The notes beneath the pieces were generated by a model, which ran no database searches, had not been told where the DNA came from, and saw only the letters and a program-made list of their open reading frames with translations. Shown piece by piece: positions 54,461 to 64,000 of a stretch of 64,000 bases of DNA. The stretch comes from Ramichloridium luteum (taxonomy: Eukaryota; Ascomycota; Dothideomycetes; Mycosphaerellales; Dissoconiaceae): the NCBI GenBank assembly GCA_002368545.1, contig MTSC01000035.1, positions 248,001 through 312,000 of the forward strand, in the 5' to 3' direction. The first letter of the stretch is position 1. Each line of letters starts with the position of its first letter. The position numbers and the translations under genes were made by a program.

Positions 54461-55797
54461 ATGGTTCTCAGCACACGTGTCCTGCGGCCCGCCGCCCAGC
54501 TGCTCCGCTCCGCCCCAGCAACGTCCTCTCCCCTCACAGCCTCCCGCCTGCAGAAGCTCTCAAGACCGGTTGGCGCGGCGTCATGGCGGGCTTATGCTAC
54601 CGGCGGCAAGGAGATGACGGTGCGAGATGCTCTCAATGAGGCTATGGTTGAGGAGATGGAGGCGAACCCGAAGGTGTTCGTGCTTGGTGAGGAGGTGGCG
54701 CAGTACAATGGAGCGTAAGTGATTTCCAGACAATTACGGGACGGAGAAGCGGTAGACGAACTGTCTGGGATGACAGGAGAAAGAGGAGGAGGCGGAGAGG
54801 GAAATCCATGAAGGAAGATCACACAATGCATCAGCAAAACTGACCCATTCGCCAGCTACAAGGTCACGAAAGGCCTGCTCGACCGCTTCGGCGAGAAGCG
54901 CGTCATCGACAGCCCGATCACGGAATCTGGCTTCGCCGGCCTCACCGTCGGCGCCGCCCTTGCCGGCCTACACCCGATCTGCGAGTTCATGACCTTCAAC
55001 TTCGCCATGCAGGCCATCGACCAGATCATCAACTCGGCCGCCAAGACCCACTACATGTCCGGCGGCATCCAACCGTGCAACATCACCTTCCGCGGACCCA
55101 ACGGTTTCGCGGCCGGTGTCGCCGCCCAGCACTCGCAGGATTACAGCGCGTGGTATGGTTCGATCCCCGGCTTGAAGGTCGTCGCGCCGTACTCGTCCGA
55201 GGATGCGAAGGGCCTGCTCAAGGCTGCGATTCGCGACCCCAACCCGGTCGTCGTGCTGGAGAATGAGCTGCTCTACGGTCTTTCGTTCCCGATGAGCGAG
55301 GCCGCGCAGAAGGACGACTTCGTCATTCCGGTAGGCCTCAACTCACACGACTCTCAATTCTCCTCCACCTGCTAACATTCCGTCCACAGTTCGGCAAGGC
55401 CAAGATCGAGCGCCCCGGCAAGGACCTCACCATCGTCACCCTCTCCCGCTGCGTCGGCCAGTCCCTCGTGGCCGCCGAGCAGCTGAAGAGCAAGTACGGC
55501 GTCGAGGCCGAAGTCATCAACCTGCGCAGCGTCAAGCCGCTCGACGTCGAGGCCATCGTGACGTCGGTCAAGAAGACCGGCCGCATGATGGCGGTCGAGA
55601 GCGGCTTCCCCAGCTTCGGTGTCGGCGCGGAGTTGCTGGCCCTCACCGCCGAATACGCGTTCGATTACCTGGAGGCGCCCCCGGTCCGTGTCACTGGTGC
55701 CGAAGTCCCGACCCCCTACGCGCAGAAGCTCGAGGAGATGGCGTTCCCGACGGAGCAGTTGATTGTGGATTATGCGGCGAAGTTGCTGCGGTTGTAG
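54461..55797 (+). CDS. PDB1: Pyruvate dehydrogenase E1 component subunit beta
   Basis: Three exons in phase: 54461-54714, 54856-55330 and 55390-55797, for 378 residues. The N-terminal ~45 residues are an Arg/Ser/Ala-rich mitochondrial presequence. The mature part starts TVRDALNEAMVEEMEANPKV and shows the family landmarks LGEEVAQYNGAYKVTKGL, RVIDSPITESGFAGLTVGAA, FNFAMQAIDQIINSAAK and YCGG-equivalent YMSGG. The C-terminal transketolase domain has INLRSVKPLDVEAI, ESGFPSFGVGAE and VTGAEVPTPYA. With E1 alpha it forms the thiamine-diphosphate E1 of the pyruvate dehydrogenase complex. Intact and of normal length. Confidence 0.96.
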
Positions 55798-56326
55798 AGG
55801 GGTGCTGTGCAGATAGTAGAGGCGAGAAAAGAGGGCAGAAAGAGGTGGCTGTACAAATGTCGGTGGAAAAGAGCTGGGAGGAACAGTAGTTGAGGGGCAG
55901 GAAATTCCTGGAACCGCGTGCATATCGCTCGCGTCTGGAATTCCTGTCATTTCGGCTACTGATTCCTTATATAATTTCTTTTGTTTACAATCATTGTCGT
56001 CAGGTTGGGGGAACACCTTGTGCGAACCCTTTCTGGCACTTTGCAAACCTAGCAAGCAAGGTGTGGCAAGGCGATGCGTGGTTCTTCGGCTGGAGTAATG
56101 GGTAGCATTTGTGAATATCAACGTCTTTTACTTTCCACCCCAGACCAGGATCTGCCACAAGTTGTGAAGCTGGCCTACGCTACACGCGCACACTGGGAAG
56201 TCTATATCGCGAACGCGGTGGCTGACAAGGAGACGAGCCAGGACGTGTGGTGTGGTCACAGAGACGAGGCGGACGTGATTATCGTTACAGAATTCATTTG
56301 CATATTTGTACACAGCTCGGGCACGC
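55798..56326. other. Convergent 3' flanks of PDB1 and the UstYa-like gene
   Basis: No gene recognised. Ordinary 3' flanking sequence. Confidence 0.45.
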
Positions 56327-57423
56327 TCATCCCGCCGCGTCGAAGGCATAGGTCGAGTTGAAGTGGTACTCGTCCATGTAATCCTTGATCGCCGACTAGA
56401 GAACCACACATCATGTCAGCCGGACTTCACTTCTCAAGAACGATTCGCAAGAATGGGAGATATAAGAGGGGGAAATTGAAGGGAAAAGGAAAAAAAAAGG
56501 AAGGACCTCAGGAAGACTCACCGGACTCTTACACATATGCGGCACCCCCCACCCATCCACCTGCGCGCCCGCGCTCGGCCCCTCCTGCTTCGGCCACTCG
56601 AGCGTCATATCGCCATAACACATGATACTCTGCCGCAGATAATCAAAGCAATGCTGCGCATGCGCCGTCTGGGTGCGACCCGCCATGTCGCGCGCCAGCC
56701 GGTCATCGCCCGTCGTGATGCCGTCCTTGAAGATCCAGTGCAGCTTGCGGATGCGCGCGAGGCAGTGCAGCTGGTGGTAGAGCGCGACGGAGTAGATCTC
56801 GCCCTCGGAGGTCAGCTGGCCCGGCAGCAGGCCGCGCGCGGCCGCGTCGGGGACGAAGACCCAGCCGTGGCCCGGCGGCAGCAGCATGTCCCAGGCGAAG
56901 TCGGACTCGTCGGTCGCGCGATCGGAGAAGATCCGGTCGGCTTCGAAGGTGACGGTTTCGTCGGGGACTATTCTTCGTTAGGGAATTGGGGTTTCTCGGG
57001 AGTTGTGGACTGGAGGGGCTTACCGATCGGTAACGCATCCGTATCAGCGAATTTGTACGTCGCCTTCACCTTCGGATCCACCAGCGCCGGCGAGGCGCCT
57101 TGCTCTGCACTCGACGGCTGCGATGCAGATGATGCCGCTCCCGCCGCCGCCGACGAGGCCGCCACCGCCGTCGCCACCGACAACTGCGACTGCCGCGCCG
57201 TGACCCCGAACATCAACGTCGCGGCGATGATTCCGAGGAAAAAACAGCTGAGCCAACTGGCGACGTCCCACCAGCGCGACCGGCGCTTCTCCTTGACGTA
57301 GATGATCCGGGGGTGGTCGTCGTCGTCGGTCGGCGACATTTCGCCGGAGTTGCCGCGGGTGGCGAGGAGCTTTTCTTGCTGTTGCTGCGCGAGGCCGGAT
57401 TCTTGGTCTTCGAAGCGGGCCAT
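56327..57423 (-). CDS. UstYa-family (DUF3328) membrane oxidase-like protein
   Basis: Three exons in phase: 57423-57024, 56967-56522 and 56395-56327, for 304 residues. A cytosolic N-terminus with acidic patches (SPTDDDDHPRII) leads to one membrane span at about residues 51-75 (WLSCFFLGIIAATLMFGV). After a Ser/Ala linker the conserved lumenal domain has the double motif of the family: YHQLHCLARIRKL at about 198 and HCFDYLRQSIMC followed by DMTLEWP. UstYa proteins carry out oxidative cyclisation in fungal RiPP (ustiloxin-type) biosynthesis, or are of unknown role when alone (established for characterised members). No precursor peptide gene, tyrosinase or transporter is next to it, so its pathway is open. 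Confidence 0.85.
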
Positions 57424-59009
57424 GGTTGTGAAGGAAGGTGCTCGAGGCTCTCTCGGTCGCCTGCGCGGTTCCTTCGATGACTTGAAGATGTCTCTTCTTG
57501 CACGACACGCGATGGATTTCTCTGGTACATCCGCCTCCAGTTCTGCACACAGCAAGAGACAGGTCGGGACAGCGCAGCAGCGTTCGTCCAGCACAGGTTG
57601 AAACGAGAGTTCCGACCCTTGTCGATCGCACACTTTCGCTTAACTTAACGGCCAACGAGGTTCGACACGACACAACACTAACCTTAGAGGTCTCGGCCCA
57701 AATCGTTTACCTTCAAGCGGGGAAAAAGCGCGGCGGCGGCGCCCTGTGGTGAGATTCGAAACGGACCAGTCAGGGGTGGCGGGTTCGCCCTACTCTCTCA
57801 GTTACGGATTGGCATCTGTCAGCCTCTGCTGCTGTCTCCGGCGGAGGCCTGGGGTACATATGCATGCAGCAGAAGCCACGGCCAGGTTTTCTGCAAGGAA
57901 CCGGCGTAGGTCGTAACGATCATCTACGCGAGACCGGAGACGTTCTCGTGGTGGATGTATGTACTGTATCTTCATCGGCCATCGGAGCATTATTGAATCC
58001 ACCTGGGCGATACGACCGCCATTATTCTCAGATCCAATCCACAATCACCAGTTTACGACATCATTTCCATTCCTGCGGGGTTAAACTTCCATAAATTCAT
58101 CAATCAAAGCGTGTGCGACAGAGTTTGGGCAGAGATGAACTACTGTCGGGGGCGGAACTCCACCCCAGAATTGACCATCCCCGCCTTTTGGGCCGGGCGC
58201 TTCACCTGTTCGAGAATCCCTCGGCTTTTTTTTGAGTGAACGACATCTGATCTTGTGATTCTCACGCGAATGCGACGGATATCGTTGTTTCTCTGCGACT
58301 TCTTAGGATTAAATATAGTAGAGGCATGTCATGCATGTCGAAGGTGTATGGAAGAAGTATCGTCAATATGCCCATCTATGAATGTTGCTCCTCAAGAATC
58401 AAGAAACATCATCACCAAAACTCCGCCGCAGCGCAGAGCAACGGTTCGCTTTCGGGTCGTTTCTCGTATACAGAATCTTCGTCTTGGCGAACTCTCCTCC
58501 CACAGTCGACAAACCACTCAGGCACGCGTCGCAGCTGCAGATCTCGCGGGCGTTCCTGAAACCCATCTCCACACTGTGCGCCTAACTGCTTGTGGGTTGC
58601 CAACCCGCCAATGGAGACCTAAGCATGGTGGCACTCTCGGTGGCACGGCTTGTCCGACCTTAACCCTGCCAAACAAGCGTTTTTCCTGGCCGCATGGCGT
58701 CCCCTCGGGTCGCCCAGCTCGGTCTGATCTCTGTCATGAGATGGACGATGTCACTAACTTACCGTCGATGATGCACCGCCCCAGCATCACCTCGGCCGTT
58801 GCAGATTAGCAGGCGCGCATGCAAACACCAGCGTGAGTGGGTGCTAGCCGCAGCGACTACTGGCGGTCCGGGAAACGAGATCACCGGGCGATCACTCGAT
58901 TATATGAAGACCTCACCTCCTCGACCTCACACGCTCCTTCTTCTGCTCCCTCCGTCGCCTCTGTGAACCGCAAGAACTCCCTTCCTGCCTTCCTGCCTCC
59001 CTGCCAACC
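57424..59009. other. Intergenic region upstream of the cutinase gene
   Basis: No gene supported; a frame at about 58255-58809 has no features. Near the cutinase gene a TATA box (tatatgaa, 58901-58908) and a CT-rich leader (58920-58990) precede the start at 59010. GC-rich SYGGRG-like motifs near 58078 and 58145-58190 could bind a CreA-type repressor, but I cannot test this. Confidence 0.4.
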
Positions 59010-59985
59010 ATGGCCAAGAACATGTTGACCCTGCTGGGCGCCGCCGCCCTGGCCGTCACCCCGGCCCTCGCCAATCCGATGGCCATCCCGACGCTCGTCG
59101 CCCGCCAGGACTTCGGCAGCTGCCACAACCAGTCCTGCATCGTCGCGACCATCGCCGGCTCCACGGGCGCCACCGTCTACGACTACGCCAAGTTCCCGGT
59201 CAACGACCAGCAGTCCGGCGACTGCTGCATCGTCCGCTACTTCCCGGCCGCGAAGGATGCCATCTACGAGTACCGGCCCGGTCTGCAGGCGTACTGCGCC
59301 GCCAACGGCGGCGACGCCCCGCTCGACGCCAACCCGCCGGGCGTCAACGAGATCACCATCGCGCCGGGCGCCGGCCAGGGCGTCGGCCAGAAGCGCCAGG
59401 CCAGCAGCTTCACCTGCGCCGACAACATGCTGATCTTCGCCAAGGGCACGCTCGAGCCCGGCGACACGGGCATCACCATCGGGCCCCAGCTCGCCGGCGC
59501 GCTGCCCAGCAACAAGTGGACCACCGTCGGCTTCAACTACGACAACTCGTTCGACAACGACTACTGCCTCGGCCTGCCCGGCGGCGTCACCGCCCGCGCC
59601 GTCCTGCACCAGGTCGCGACGCAGTGCCCGAACGCGAACATCGCCATGTCGGGCTACTCGCAGGGCGCCATGGTCGTGCGGAATGTAAGCTCACCTGCGA
59701 TCCTCCTACTTCTCCTCCCTATCCCCATCAAGCTAACCTTCCTTTTTTCTTTCGCAGGCCCTCGCCCGCGCCCCCCTCGCCGACGTCCAGCGCGTGACCA
59801 ACGTCGTCACCTTCGGCGACCCCTTCGTCGGCGCCAAGATCGGCCAGTACACCGGCCCGCTGCACGTCTTCTGCGTCGACGGCGACGGCGTCTGCAACGG
59901 CCAGCTCGACGTCAGCTTCGCCCACTTGAGCTACTTCGTCGACGTCTCGGCGGCGGCGAACATTCTGACGGCGGCGCAGAAGTAG
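59010..59985 (+). CDS. Cutinase-family serine esterase with Cys-rich prodomain
   Basis: Two exons, 59010-59684 and 59758-59985, encode 300 residues. A signal peptide (LLGAAALAVTPALA) is followed by ~105 extra residues with several Cys (FGSCHNQSC, GDCCIVRYFP, LQAYCAANGG). Then a KR at residues 128-129 precedes the cutinase domain. That domain begins CADNMLIFAKGTLEPGDTG and has the nucleophile in GYSQGAMV (Ser at about 217), VDGDGVCNGQ (acid) and FAHLSYF (His). Cutinases hydrolyse cutin or other polyesters outside the cell. The intron lies right after the GYSQGAMVVRN segment. The length exceeds the usual ~210-230 because of the N-terminal part. Catalytic residues are all present. Confidence 0.9.
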
Positions 59986-60983
59986 AGATCTCTCCTCGGC
60001 TGATCTGAGAACGCGAGGGAGGAGAGCAACGGGTGATGATGAAATGGGTCTCATGGTCACGGAACGGGAGCCGCAGCGAAGCGTATCACGGATTGTAAAT
60101 ACGAATGTTCCAAAATGGTAAAACCCCCCAAAACGAGAAGGCCGTGTCCCTCGTTTCTCCAAAGACTGTGGACGCCGTGTGGGTAATCCATCGTGACACT
60201 TCCTCGTTCTCGCATTCGCTGGGTTGTTTTGGGGAGATACATAAAGGACTCGGGTACATTCCCACTGTAACCTACAGCGCTTAGCCGACTGGAGACTTTG
60301 CTCGTTACGTTCATTAGACTTTGCGCGTGGAGGAGGAATCGTGCAGTAGTGCCGAAGTATGGCAGGCGATCGTGGAGGAGTGCAGATCTCGGTATCGGGA
60401 GGGAGATATGCGGGTACCAGCACCGATCAGGCATGAATGATCAATAGATACTCGCTTGTGCCGAGCGGTGAAAAAATCTCCAACCCTGAAAGATATTGCA
60501 GATCGTGCTATTCGTTCACCATAGTGTGGTATGTGAGAACATGTGTGATCCGACTTTGGTGCGATGGAACTTCGATATCTCTGGTGAGAGATTTCTCGCC
60601 TGGTGAATATGGTATACAGGACTGCTCATGCCTCATCTCACCTCACCTCGCATTTCATGGATGATGGCATGTATATCACAATAGTGATTATCCGAGCCTC
60701 ACACATAGCAGAATTGTGATTCACATGCACGCTCATGCTTGGAAGCATCGTGAACATGTTCTTAGGGTTAGAGGCCATGATCGGATTAAAGTTCCGAACC
60801 CTATGCACTAAGGCCGACTCTTAAAGCTTCTCTGACTTCATCACGCTTTTGGGACATCAATGTCATTGAAAATATCAGTGTCAATTATCCATTCGAGATA
60901 GTGATTTGTTCTCACCGATTCGACCCGTGAGCCAACCTCACGGTAGCGATCACGGCTACAGAATCTTTCGTACCACCACATAT
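59986..60983. other. Intergenic region between cutinase and PCD
   Basis: No gene supported. A telomere-like fragment cttagggttagagg is at 60761-60774. Short reverse frames have no features. Confidence 0.45.
60761..60774 (+). repeat. Telomere-like motif
   Basis: One full and one altered TTAGGG unit (cttagggttagagg), ~210 bp upstream of the PCD start. It may be chance. Confidence 0.4.
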
Positions 60984-61590
60984 ATGTATCTCTCAAGAAC
61001 TCCGTATCGCCGGCTACTCTCGATATCAGCATTCGGGCAAACGGCTATAGCATCACCCAAGATTACAGGCAGTCTAGCCCATACAAGGACTCGATCGGTA
61101 CTCGCGCCACCGTCTGTCCGAACTTTCATGGCCTCTCCAGGCGTACGCCAACATGCTTCTGGTCCTTCAGCGCCGCCCGCATCTGAAGTCTTTAAGCTCT
61201 CCCCCGGAACTTCCGATCCGTCCGTGATAATAGCTGAAGCAACCGAACTCATCACCGCCAAAGGTTGGACGCGCTGCGCGGACGGTGCGGGACTGGAGAA
61301 AGAATTCAAGTTCCGGAATTTCAAGGTTGCCATGGTACGACGATCGCCTCCTCTACCCGCTGCTTTGCAATGCATGCATTCCTAGCTGACACATACCTCG
61401 CGCATAGAACTTCATGAATGCCGTAGTCCCTTTCATCAATGCGCACAACCACCATCCGGAGTGGAGCAATGTCTACAATCGCGTCAACGTGCGCTGGACC
61501 ACGCATCGGCCGGCCGGCTTGAGCGCCAAGGATACGGCGCTGGCGCAGAAATGCGATGAGAAGGCGGCAGAGCTGACTGCGGCACAATAA
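60984..61590 (+). CDS. Pterin-4-alpha-carbinolamine dehydratase
   Basis: Two exons, 60984-61334 and 61408-61590, for 177 residues. The C-terminal ~95 residues are the PCD fold: GWTRCADGAGLEKEFKFRNF, then across the intron NFMNAVVPFINAHNHHPEWS (the conserved HHPEW active-site segment), VYNRVNVRWTTHRPAGLS, and a closing helix. The enzyme dehydrates 4a-hydroxy-tetrahydropterin, usually beside phenylalanine hydroxylase, which is not seen here. The N-terminal ~80 residues are Arg/Ser-rich and could be a mitochondrial targeting sequence. A second ATG at 61128 would give a cytosolic form of 129 residues. Convergent with the ABC transporter, 45 bp apart. Confidence 0.9.
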
Positions 61591-61635
61591 ACGAGGCTCG
61601 GTCACCGAAAGGCTGAACACATGGAGAAGACTCGA

Positions 61636-64000
61636 CTACTCTCGCCCTTTGAGAACATCTTCCGGCTTTCCTTCCTCCACGACAAGACCTTCGTTCAACA
61701 CGACGACTCGCTCAAAGTCTGCTACTGTGCCGGTGCGATGTGCGATCACCAACACCGTCGTCGCGGGGAAAGCCGCACGCAGCGCCGCCTGTACCGCCGC
61801 ATCTGTCGCCTGGTCGACCGCAGAGGTCGCTTCGTCTAAGACCAAGATCTTGGGTGGGGAGGTCCGACTTGCGCTAAGGAAGAGCCGTGCGAGCGCAAGG
61901 AGTTGGCGTTGACCGGAAGAGAGATTGAGGGCATTCGGCGCGAGGGGAGTCTCGAGGGTGACATTGGTGGGATTGGCAAGAGACCTTGTGCCGTGGGCGG
62001 TGTTCGTGCTGATGTGGGAGTCATTGCTGTCATCGTCGCGGATCAGGCGAACATTACGCAAGCAGGATAGTAACTCCAAATCGGAATGCAAGCCACCAGG
62101 ATCTAAATTTGACCGGACCGTGCCCGCGAAAAGTGCGGGGTCTTGTGGAATAATGGCGATGCGGGAGCGGAGGTCATGCAGCGAGATGGTAGTTGTATCG
62201 ATCCCGTCGATGACGATCTGGCCACTAGAGATGTCAAGGAAGCGAAAGAGCGCGAGTGCAAGGGAAGACTTGCCGGACCCCGTGCGGCCGACAATACCGA
62301 CTCGTTGTCGAGCAGGAATCGCCAGCGAGATGCCTTTCAGCACAGGTGGTAGATTCACGGCGTGTGTCGCGACCAGATCGGTGATCGTGAGAGCCCCTGC
62401 TGAGGGCCACTCGGCCGGTGCTCCGCGGAATGCGCGTTGATCTTCTCGTCCCTCATGATCCATCTCGGCGTACTCCACCACGCGCTCGGTGGCGTTCATA
62501 TCCACCTGCAGAGCCGCGAATCGCCGTACCGCCTGATCGATGTTCTTGTTGTAGTCCAACGCGAAGGCCAGGGCAAGTCCTGCTGCAGGGGCCGTGATCA
62601 CTGGGATGGCTGCGATGGCAATGCCCACCGCGAGGGCATACATTGCACCAAGTAAACCGATTCGCACCGCCAGCCACTGTGTCACTAGTTGCAACGTTGT
62701 ACTGCTCGCACTGTGCGCATCAATCAGGTGCTCCATCCTCGCACGGAACCTCTCTGCTACGCCATAGGCTCGTACCGTTCCCAAGCCATTCAACGTGGTC
62801 TCACAGAACTCCAGGACGGGCGATCGCGCTGTGGCCTCGAGCCGTCTGAGTTCCCTGGCTGCCGGTAGATATCGCTTCGCGAACCTCAGCGTCAATCCGG
62901 TCAGCACCGCCGCAGTGATGGCAATGCTTGGAGACAGAGCGATCCCTGCAAAGCAGACCACGCCAAGCGCACAGCTAGCCGACAGCAAAGTGTGTACGTC
63001 ACCGGGGATCTTGGTGTCCACAGCCGCCAAGTCTGCAGTGAAGCGATTGAGGATACGACCGGTGGGGACTGTGTCAAGCCATCGCACACGGGCGTGAAGG
63101 ACGGCATGGAGGAGACGTCGGAACATGTTTCGGGAAGCTCGAAGTGCCGCAACATAGACGGTGCCGCATTTCACCGCTTCCATGAGAGCAGCAGCGAGAG
63201 AGAGGACGACATAGACGACGAGGTAATAATGTGTCGAGTGGGGGACTTTCCCTCCGGTTGCTCCAACACTGGCTTGCTTTTCACCTGCCGAAGTCCATTC
63301 CTTGATCCACCAGATTCTTCCGAGGAGCGCGAGTTGTGAGATAACGACAACGCCGAAAGCGAGAACCCAGAAGAGCCAACCGCCTGACTCAAATATGTAG
63401 GTGCGGTAAACGTGCCACTTGACGGCACCTTGTTCGCGGAACTCTTCCTCGACGAAAGCTTTTGGTGTAGGGCGAGCATGAGCTACTGTAGAAGTCTGCG
63501 ACACTGGGGCGGGTTCCTCATGCACAGAAGCATCTCTCTTATCACTGAGCACATCCCTCGCGCTTCCAGCCTTAGCATCGTCTACGATCGCATGACCATC
63601 CCTTGTCAGACGTACGGAGTACGCCGCGTGAGGCAGACATCTCGCCGCATGATGAGTCGCCAGGATCCTTGTGCGACCGCGTGCTAGGGGCCCCATCAAC
63701 GCATGTTGCAGCAAATGCCTCCCCACGTGTGCATCTACCGCGCTGAAGATATCGTCCAGCACAAGAATCTCAGCTCGCGAGTACAGAGCTCGGGCGAGCG
63801 TCACGCGCCAGCGTTGTCCGCCACTGAGGTTGATGCCTCTCGCACCAATCTCGGTCAAGTCGCCGTCGGAAAGGATCCGCAGGTCCAGCTCAAGAGCTGT
63901 GGCCGTGAGAACAGCACGATAGCGCGGTGGATCGAGCGGAAGACCGAAGAGGATATTGGCTTGGATGCTGGCATTTTCAAGCCACGGAATCTGCGAGACG
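61636..64000 (-). CDS. ABCC-type (MRP) ABC transporter, C-terminal half, cut by window edge
   Basis: The reverse strand is open from the right edge to a stop at 61636, ~788 codons. It starts within the first nucleotide-binding domain: INLSGGQRWRVTLARALYSR (signature) and AEILVLDDIFSAVDAH (Walker B); its Walker A is beyond the edge. A linker leads to the second membrane domain (spans around GGWLFWVLAFGVVVISQLAL and SASCALGVVCFAGIAL). NBD2 follows with GIVGRTGSGKSSLALAL (Walker A), LNLSSGQRQLLALARLF (signature, LSSGQ) and KILVLDEATSAVDQATD (Walker B). ABCC proteins export conjugates or toxins, often at the vacuole or plasma membrane. Substrate unknown. All visible motifs are intact. Confidence 0.93.
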   Translation of the reverse strand, partial: VSQIPWLENASIQANILFGLPLDPPRYRAVLTATALELDLRILSDGDLTEIGARGINLSGGQRWRVTLARALYSRAEILVLDDIFSAVDAHVGRHLLQHALMGPLARGRTRILATHHAARCLPHAAYSVRLTRDGHAIVDDAKAGSARDVLSDKRDASVHEEPAPVSQTSTVAHARPTPKAFVEEEFREQGAVKWHVYRTYIFESGGWLFWVLAFGVVVISQLALLGRIWWIKEWTSAGEKQASVGATGGKVPHSTHYYLVVYVVLSLAAALMEAVKCGTVYVAALRASRNMFRRLLHAVLHARVRWLDTVPTGRILNRFTADLAAVDTKIPGDVHTLLSASCALGVVCFAGIALSPSIAITAAVLTGLTLRFAKRYLPAARELRRLEATARSPVLEFCETTLNGLGTVRAYGVAERFRARMEHLIDAHSASSTTLQLVTQWLAVRIGLLGAMYALAVGIAIAAIPVITAPAAGLALAFALDYNKNIDQAVRRFAALQVDMNATERVVEYAEMDHEGREDQRAFRGAPAEWPSAGALTITDLVATHAVNLPPVLKGISLAIPARQRVGIVGRTGSGKSSLALALFRFLDISSGQIVIDGIDTTTISLHDLRSRIAIIPQDPALFAGTVRSNLDPGGLHSDLELLSCLRNVRLIRDDDSNDSHISTNTAHGTRSLANPTNVTLETPLAPNALNLSSGQRQLLALARLFLSASRTSPPKILVLDEATSAVDQATDAAVQAALRAAFPATTVLVIAHRTGTVADFERVVVLNEGLVVEEGKPEDVLKGRE

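Overview
The window looks like nuclear DNA of a filamentous ascomycete (Pezizomycotina). Genes sit on both strands in no operon order. Introns are short (about 35-165 bp) with GT...AG ends and CTRAY-like branch points. The gene content is typical of moulds: LYS2 alpha-aminoadipate reductase, ERG6, cutinase, a UstYa-type protein, NACHT/STAND (NLR-like) proteins and fungal BTB and 2EXR/F-box-like families. A Dothideomycete (Capnodiales/Mycosphaerellales-like) is my best guess, but that is inference. Exon borders were worked out by hand from splice signals, reading phase and family knowledge.

Layout. 1-8.6 kb holds lineage-variable genes: the N-terminus of a poly(ADP-ribose) glycohydrolase cut by the left edge, a 2EXR/F-box-like protein, a short conserved hypothetical, two tandem BTB/POZ paralogues and a Cys-rich type I membrane protein. 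9.3-20.7 kb is core: PAM16, LYS2, then POL1 and RPL13 in divergent orientation around a promoter with MCB-like sites. 20.7-28.2 kb is accessory: a diverged repeat, a 950-residue NACHT NLR, an uncertain membrane-protein gene and a secreted PAN-like protein. 28.5-35.2 kb is core again: guanylate kinase, SLT11/ECM2 splicing factor, ERG6, MZM1 and zuotin. The last two share a promoter with a telomere-repeat-like (Tbf1-type) element.

35.8-48.3 kb is the most unusual stretch. An eight-exon NACHT-C2H2 NLR-like gene is divergent (230 bp) from a Rad5/Rad16-type SNF2 gene whose DEAH box reads DEGE. Then follow a perfect 26-bp inverted repeat, an F-box-like gene ending in a segmental duplication and a 29-bp hairpin, a decayed UPF1-like helicase gene with in-frame stops, and 18-bp and ~45-bp tandem repeats. 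48.4-64 kb returns to a mixture: a peroxiredoxin-like protein, a Rab GTPase with a ~100-residue insertion, pyruvate dehydrogenase E1 beta, a UstYa-type protein, a cutinase with an extra Cys-rich prodomain and a KR site, pterin-4a-carbinolamine dehydratase, and the C-terminal half of an ABCC transporter cut by the right edge.

The core genes serve lysine, ergosterol and GMP synthesis, replication, splicing, translation and mitochondrial import, metabolism and respiration. They have no joint pathway. The candidate for an undescribed system is the NLR/SNF2 divergent pair and its repeat-rich flank, which could be a non-self recognition or genome-defence locus. That is a hypothesis from gene content and layout only.
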